NCBI GenBank assembly: GCA_964630665.1
Contig: CAZVVN010000097.1
Location: forward strand, 1-9,472
Source of the DNA: UBA9619 sp964630665
GTDB taxonomy: Bacteria > Pseudomonadota > Gammaproteobacteria > Arenicellales > UBA868
Direction of reading: 5' to 3'
Length of the DNA: 9,472 nucleotides
The notes beneath the pieces were generated by a model. That model searched no databases and was not told where the DNA came from. It was given only the letters and a program-made list of their open reading frames with translations. Each line of letters starts with the position of its first letter. The first letter of the stretch is position 1. Shown one piece after another: positions 6,535 through 9,472 of the stretch. The position numbers and the translations under genes are program-made.

Positions 6535-8064
6535 ATGCAGTCCACTGTCGTTCTCGGCGACTATGCCCTGACCCAGACACAGATAGAGACCCGGGCCGCA
6601 TGCGCCGCGGCCGGTTTCCGTGCTCTTGGCGTTCGCCCAGGTGATGCGATCGCGGTGATGCTCAGAAATGATATCCCGTTCTTCGAAGTCATCACTGCTG
6701 CCCAGGGCCTGGGAGTCTACAACGTCCCGATTAACTGGCACTTCTCCGCCCAGGAAGTCCTGCATATTCTGCTGGACAGCGGTGCCAAAGCACTGGTCAT
6801 TCACGCAGATCTCCTGTTCGGCATCCGTCAACTTCTACCAGTCGAACTACCGGTCATTGTTGTAGAAACACCCTCACTGATACAGCAAGCCTATGCGATT
6901 GAGTCGAACGCGTGTGAGCCACCCCAGGGATATCCCGTATGGACAGAATGGCTGGCCGGGTATGAGCCCCTGGTTGGTGATGCTACAGGGGTAGCCTTGA
7001 CCATGATGTACACATCGGGGACCACCGGCTGGCCCAAGGGAGTCCGGCGCCAACCTGCAACCACCGAGCAGATCGCGCGACTGCATGCTACCGAGCCAAA
7101 GGTTATGGGCAATCGCCCCGGCATGCGGTCCGTTATCTGTGGGCCGCTCTACCACGCCGCACCATTTCATTTTGCCCGTGTAGCGTACGAGACCGGAGCA
7201 CTGATCGTGCTCCAACCAAGGTTTGATGCAGAAGAGTTGCTGACGCTGATCGAGCAGCACCGGGTTAGCGCAATGTTCATGGCTCCGATCATGTTCGTGC
7301 GACTTCTGCGGTTGTCGGACAAGACCAGAGCGGCTTACGATCTTTCGAGTCTTGAGCACGTGATTCACGCCGGTGCGATCTGTCCACCTGATGTCAAGCG
7401 GGCGATGATCGACTGGTGGGGCCCGATCATTCATGAATTTTACGGCAGTACCGAAAGCGGTGTGATCACCCACTGCGACAGTGCCGAATGGCTGGCCCAC
7501 CCCGGCACCGTAGGCCGCGTGGTCGGCAACACGACTCTCCAAATCGTTCGTGACGACGGTACTGAGGCGGCGATGAATGAAATCGGTGAGGTCTACATGC
7601 GGCGCCTCGACTACCCGGAATTCACCTACCACGGTGACCCCGACAAGCGCCAGTCGATCGAGCGCAACGGCCTGATCACGAACGGTGACATCGGCTATCT
7701 GGACGAACAGGGCTACCTCTACCTGTGCGACCGTGCCCGTGACATGATCATCTCCGGCGGTGTCAATATCTACCCCGCAGAAATCGAATCGGCCCTGCTC
7801 GGCTTTCAGGGTGTACGCGACTGCGCGGTATTGGGCATTCCCGACGAGGAATACGGAGAAGCAGTCATAGCCCTGGTCGAACCCATGGCCCAGGATAGTT
7901 GCACCGAAAGCGCACTAAAAGTCCATCTGAAAGAGTATCTCGCCCACTACAAGATTCCCCGGAGAATCGAATTCCGCCAGGACCTGCCGCGCGAGGACAG
8001 CGGAAAGATCTTCAAGCGCAAGCTCCGGGAGGAATACTGGAAAGATGCTGGCCGGAACATCTGA
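6535..8064 (+). CDS. AMP-forming acyl-CoA synthetase (ANL superfamily, FadD/BaiB-like)
   Basis: This 509-residue ligase activates a carboxylic acid with ATP and CoA to give acyl-CoA, AMP and pyrophosphate. The ANL motifs are in order: P-loop YTSGTTGWPKG (159-169), substrate-side block GPLYHAAPFHF (203-213), YGSTES (303-308), TNGDIGYLDEQGYLYLCDR (382-400) with Asp385, hinge DRARDMI and ISGGVNIYPAEIE (399-418), and the C-terminal catalytic lysine in SGKIFKR (Lys491). The enzyme thus looks complete and active. The N-terminus is short, beginning almost directly at the first conserved strand. The ATG at 6535 has GGAG 6 bases upstream, and a stop codon 24 bases upstream in the same frame rules out a longer version. 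The third gene of the operon, it should feed CoA thioesters to the hydratase and SDR. Acid chain length or ring structure cannot be told. General similarity is to fatty-acid and bile-acid/steroid side-chain ligases. Confidence 0.92.
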   Translation: MQSTVVLGDYALTQTQIETRAACAAAGFRALGVRPGDAIAVMLRNDIPFFEVITAAQGLGVYNVPINWHFSAQEVLHILLDSGAKALVIHADLLFGIRQLLPVELPVIVVETPSLIQQAYAIESNACEPPQGYPVWTEWLAGYEPLVGDATGVALTMMYTSGTTGWPKGVRRQPATTEQIARLHATEPKVMGNRPGMRSVICGPLYHAAPFHFARVAYETGALIVLQPRFDAEELLTLIEQHRVSAMFMAPIMFVRLLRLSDKTRAAYDLSSLEHVIHAGAICPPDVKRAMIDWWGPIIHEFYGSTESGVITHCDSAEWLAHPGTVGRVVGNTTLQIVRDDGTEAAMNEIGEVYMRRLDYPEFTYHGDPDKRQSIERNGLITNGDIGYLDEQGYLYLCDRARDMIISGGVNIYPAEIESALLGFQGVRDCAVLGIPDEEYGEAVIALVEPMAQDSCTESALKVHLKEYLAHYKIPRRIEFRQDLPREDSGKIFKRKLREEYWKDAGRNI

Positions 8065-8097
8065 CTGTTCTACCGGGATTTCCGGAAATGTTCTGCC

Positions 8098-9042
8098 ATG
8101 CGTTGCGGGTCATCGGCGTTACCGGCCACAGGCGTTCGCCGGTCCTCAACAATGACCAGCATCCGGTCAGGCAGAGCAACCTCGGGAACGGCCGGGATCA
8201 CCTACGAAGTCCTGGGCGATCAGGCCGATGAGCCCCTGGTACTGATATCCGGCCTGGGCAGCCAGATGGTCTACTGGACGGATGAGCTGTGCGAGGTCTT
8301 CCTGGAGCGGTCCTTCCAGGTCATCCGCTTTGACAATCGTGACGTTGGCCTGAGCAGCAAGACCCCAGGCGTAGCTGCCACCGTAGGTGAGGTATTGATG
8401 GGGCACGGTGGGCGGGCTCCCTACACCCTTTCTGACATGGCCGCAGACACTGTCAGTATCCTCGATGACCTGGAAATGGCCAGCGCCCACGTGCTGGGAG
8501 TATCCCTTGGAGGCGGTATTGCACAGACCATGGCACTCGAGTACCCGCAAAGGACCGACTCGCTGATCTCAATCATGTCCGCTTCCAGAGCCGGGATGGC
8601 GGTACTAAAGAACCCGGCATCCAGCGATGCGATCAGCAAGTCTCTGACCATGGACATGAGCGATCCGCTGACGTGGGTTGATACTCAGACCGAGGGCTGG
8701 CGAGCCATCAGCGGCCCCCATTTTGACGAGAGCTACATGAGAGACATTCTTCAACGCAGCTTTGACCGTTGCTATCACCCTGGTGGTTGGTCTTTTCAGA
8801 TAGCGGCTGCTCTCGCCAGCGGTGATCGAGTCGAACGGCTGTCTAAACTCGATCTGCCGACCCTGGTCATCCACGGCGCAATGGATCCATTGATACCGGT
8901 ATCGGCAGCAGAAATGACAGCATCTGTGATTCCTGGTGCGCGCCTCGAGATCATCGAGGACATGGGTCACTGCCTGCTGAAACCACACTGGAAGCGCGTC
9001 GCTGATAGCGTCGCCAAACTTGCACAGGAGGCACGCCAGTGA
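8098..9042 (+). CDS. Alpha/beta-fold hydrolase
   Basis: The 314-residue protein has the alpha/beta hydrolase pattern: strand and oxyanion region VLISGLGS (48-55), RFDNRDVGLSS (77-87, typical of the family containing the anthracycline methylesterase RdmC), nucleophile elbow GVSLGGG with Ser136, acid IHGAMDPLIP with Asp263, and the histidine in DMGHCLL (His291). The triad is complete. The usual His of the HG oxyanion motif is replaced by Ser51. A cap region of about 100 residues (roughly 155-250) lies between nucleophile and acid. Substrate may be an ester, lactone or thioester. The start is uncertain: neither ATG 8098 nor the in-frame ATG 8152 (MTSIRSG) has a good Shine-Dalgarno. The later start gives a 296-residue protein with a more family-like N-terminus. 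It follows the ligase by 33 bases and is probably co-transcribed. Confidence 0.85.
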   Translation: MRCGSSALPATGVRRSSTMTSIRSGRATSGTAGITYEVLGDQADEPLVLISGLGSQMVYWTDELCEVFLERSFQVIRFDNRDVGLSSKTPGVAATVGEVLMGHGGRAPYTLSDMAADTVSILDDLEMASAHVLGVSLGGGIAQTMALEYPQRTDSLISIMSASRAGMAVLKNPASSDAISKSLTMDMSDPLTWVDTQTEGWRAISGPHFDESYMRDILQRSFDRCYHPGGWSFQIAAALASGDRVERLSKLDLPTLVIHGAMDPLIPVSAAEMTASVIPGARLEIIEDMGHCLLKPHWKRVADSVAKLAQEARQ

Positions 9043-9089
9043 AGATTCGAATCCTCGGAGAAACGTCACTCTTTCAGCAATTTGAGTAG
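9039..9089 (+). other. Coupled GTG reading frame of 16 codons, gene remnant or leader peptide
   Basis: AGGAGG at 9026-9031 lies 7 bases before a GTG (9039) that overlaps the hydrolase stop as GTGA, the same arrangement seen at dctQ/dctM. The frame reads VKIRILGETSLFQQFE and then meets TAG. The first residues look like the opening beta strand of an ordinary protein. It could be the start of a lost operon gene, a short peptide or a coincidence, since the AGGAGG also encodes the hydrolase tail QEA. No continuation is apparent in the other frames. Confidence 0.3.
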
Positions 9090-9182
9090 CTTCCTCTCGT
9101 CTTTTCCTCTTACGGTATCTCCTACCGATAGAGTACTGCATGCTCTTTTAATGTTCCAGTCTATTTGAATTTTGAACACTGA

Positions 9183-9202
9183 ATTCCGGATATATTCCGG
9201 AT
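9183..9202. repeat. Two direct copies of ATTCCGGAT
   Basis: ATTCCGGAT at 9183-9191 and 9194-9202 are separated by AT, an 11-base period close to one helical turn. Each copy contains the palindrome TCCGGA, so the pair could bind a regulator on one DNA face. No adjacent gene start is visible to give it a clear target. Confidence 0.5.
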
Positions 9203-9364
9203 TTACATGAAAGTAAGGAATGCTCGCAAACAAGTACGGACCGACAGACTGACCCTACCCCTACTGTCCGCAATAACAGCGTCAACAAGAAAGGCGCGGA
9301 TCAAATTTGCCAGTAATTGATACCCCCACCGACCCCCTTTGATTTGCTTGCGTAATATTATGTT

Positions 9365-9381
9365 CTCCGCACACAGCGGAG
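9365..9381. repeat. Short hairpin CTCCGC-ACACA-GCGGAG
   Basis: A perfect 6-bp inverted repeat (9365-9370 and 9376-9381) has a 5-base loop. No T-run follows in either direction, so it is not an intrinsic terminator. An A/T-rich TAATATTATG lies just to its left. Confidence 0.4.
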
Positions 9382-9472
9382 GGAGATTTCGAGCATCTGG
9401 AATTTTGGGGGTGGGATTATCTGAATGAAAAAATAAAAAGATGATGCACAGGGCGTGGGATACCCTGAAAAG

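Larger units (their letters stand above)
9043..9472. other. Non-coding tail after the hydrolase operon
   Basis: Apart from the 16-codon frame at its left end, no frame on either strand looks like a protein. The minus-strand frame that begins at 9141 is antisense to the hydrolase. Contents are short symmetries only: the palindrome GATTCGAATC (9044-9053), tandem ATTCCGGAT copies, a CTCCGC/GCGGAG hairpin, C-rich and G-rich runs around 9321-9337 and 9404-9415, and an A-rich stretch at 9425-9440. No strong terminator for the operon was found. Composition is more A/T-rich and uneven than in the genes. Confidence 0.6.

Noticed and set aside
5689..9042. SDR, ligase and hydrolase as a single fused or read-through product because all three share one reading frame
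   Set aside because: Each is separated by a stop codon with 24-33 intervening bases, and the SDR and ligase have clear ribosome-binding sites of their own. A shared frame among three genes is expected by chance about one time in nine.
9044..9053. tRNA T-arm-like sequence (GATTCGAATC), possible tRNA gene or attachment site
   Set aside because: No acceptor, D or anticodon arm can be built around it on either strand. It is simply a short palindrome.
9130..9149. AGAG...CTCTTTT as terminator of the hydrolase operon
   Set aside because: The stem is only 4 bp with a 9-base loop and four Ts, which is too weak to call.
9321..9415. G-quadruplex or long inverted repeat from the C-rich and G-rich runs
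   Set aside because: There are too few G-runs close together, and the two runs (CCCCCACC and GGGGGTGGG) are not reverse complements.
9441..9472. ATGATGCACAGG open to the right edge as a new gene start
   Set aside because: About ten codons with no ribosome-binding site and no recognisable sequence. It cannot be supported from this window.

Overview
The window looks like a chromosomal segment of a moderately GC-rich proteobacterium. A ComM protein close to the gammaproteobacterial type and a tripartite TRAP transporter point to Gammaproteobacteria, perhaps an aquatic or marine one. That placement is an inference from family resemblance, not from a marker gene. I see no insertion sequence, CRISPR array, rRNA or tRNA.

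Left part (1-4467, all on the minus strand, given here in transcription order). A periplasmic solute-binding protein (dctP) comes first, then a 102-base gap holding a perfect 14-bp stem-loop, then the small (dctQ) and large (dctM) TRAP membrane subunits overlapping by 4 bases. After a 188-base gap comes the 5' three-quarters of comM, which runs off the left edge. Its reading frame is uninterrupted, so it is partial rather than broken. The comM leader holds a perfect TGTGA-N6-TCACA (CRP-type) motif and an inverted repeat that reaches the ribosome-binding region.

Middle (4468-4816). This divergent control region contains a good sigma-70-like promoter facing dctP, an imperfect inverted repeat in the dctP leader, a terminator-like hairpin facing right and a perfect 14-bp palindrome just before the rightward operon.

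Right part (4817-9042, all on the plus strand). A tight four-gene operon encodes a hydratase-2/MaoC two-hotdog enoyl-CoA hydratase, an SDR dehydrogenase (4-base overlap), an AMP-forming acyl-CoA ligase (24-base gap) and an alpha/beta hydrolase (33-base gap). A ribosome-binding site and a GTGA stop/start overlap at the end of the hydrolase would launch a further cistron, but that frame closes after 16 codons. The remaining ~430 bases hold only short repeats and no convincing gene.

Read together, the divergent units look like one uptake-and-catabolism module. The TRAP system would import a carboxylate, the ligase would make its CoA thioester, the hydratase and SDR would carry out the (R)-hydroxyacyl-CoA half of a beta-oxidation round (a split version of the peroxisomal multifunctional enzyme type 2 chemistry), and the hydrolase would cleave an ester, lactone or thioester. 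The substrate cannot be read from the sequence. An acyl-CoA dehydrogenase/oxidase and a thiolase are not in the window.
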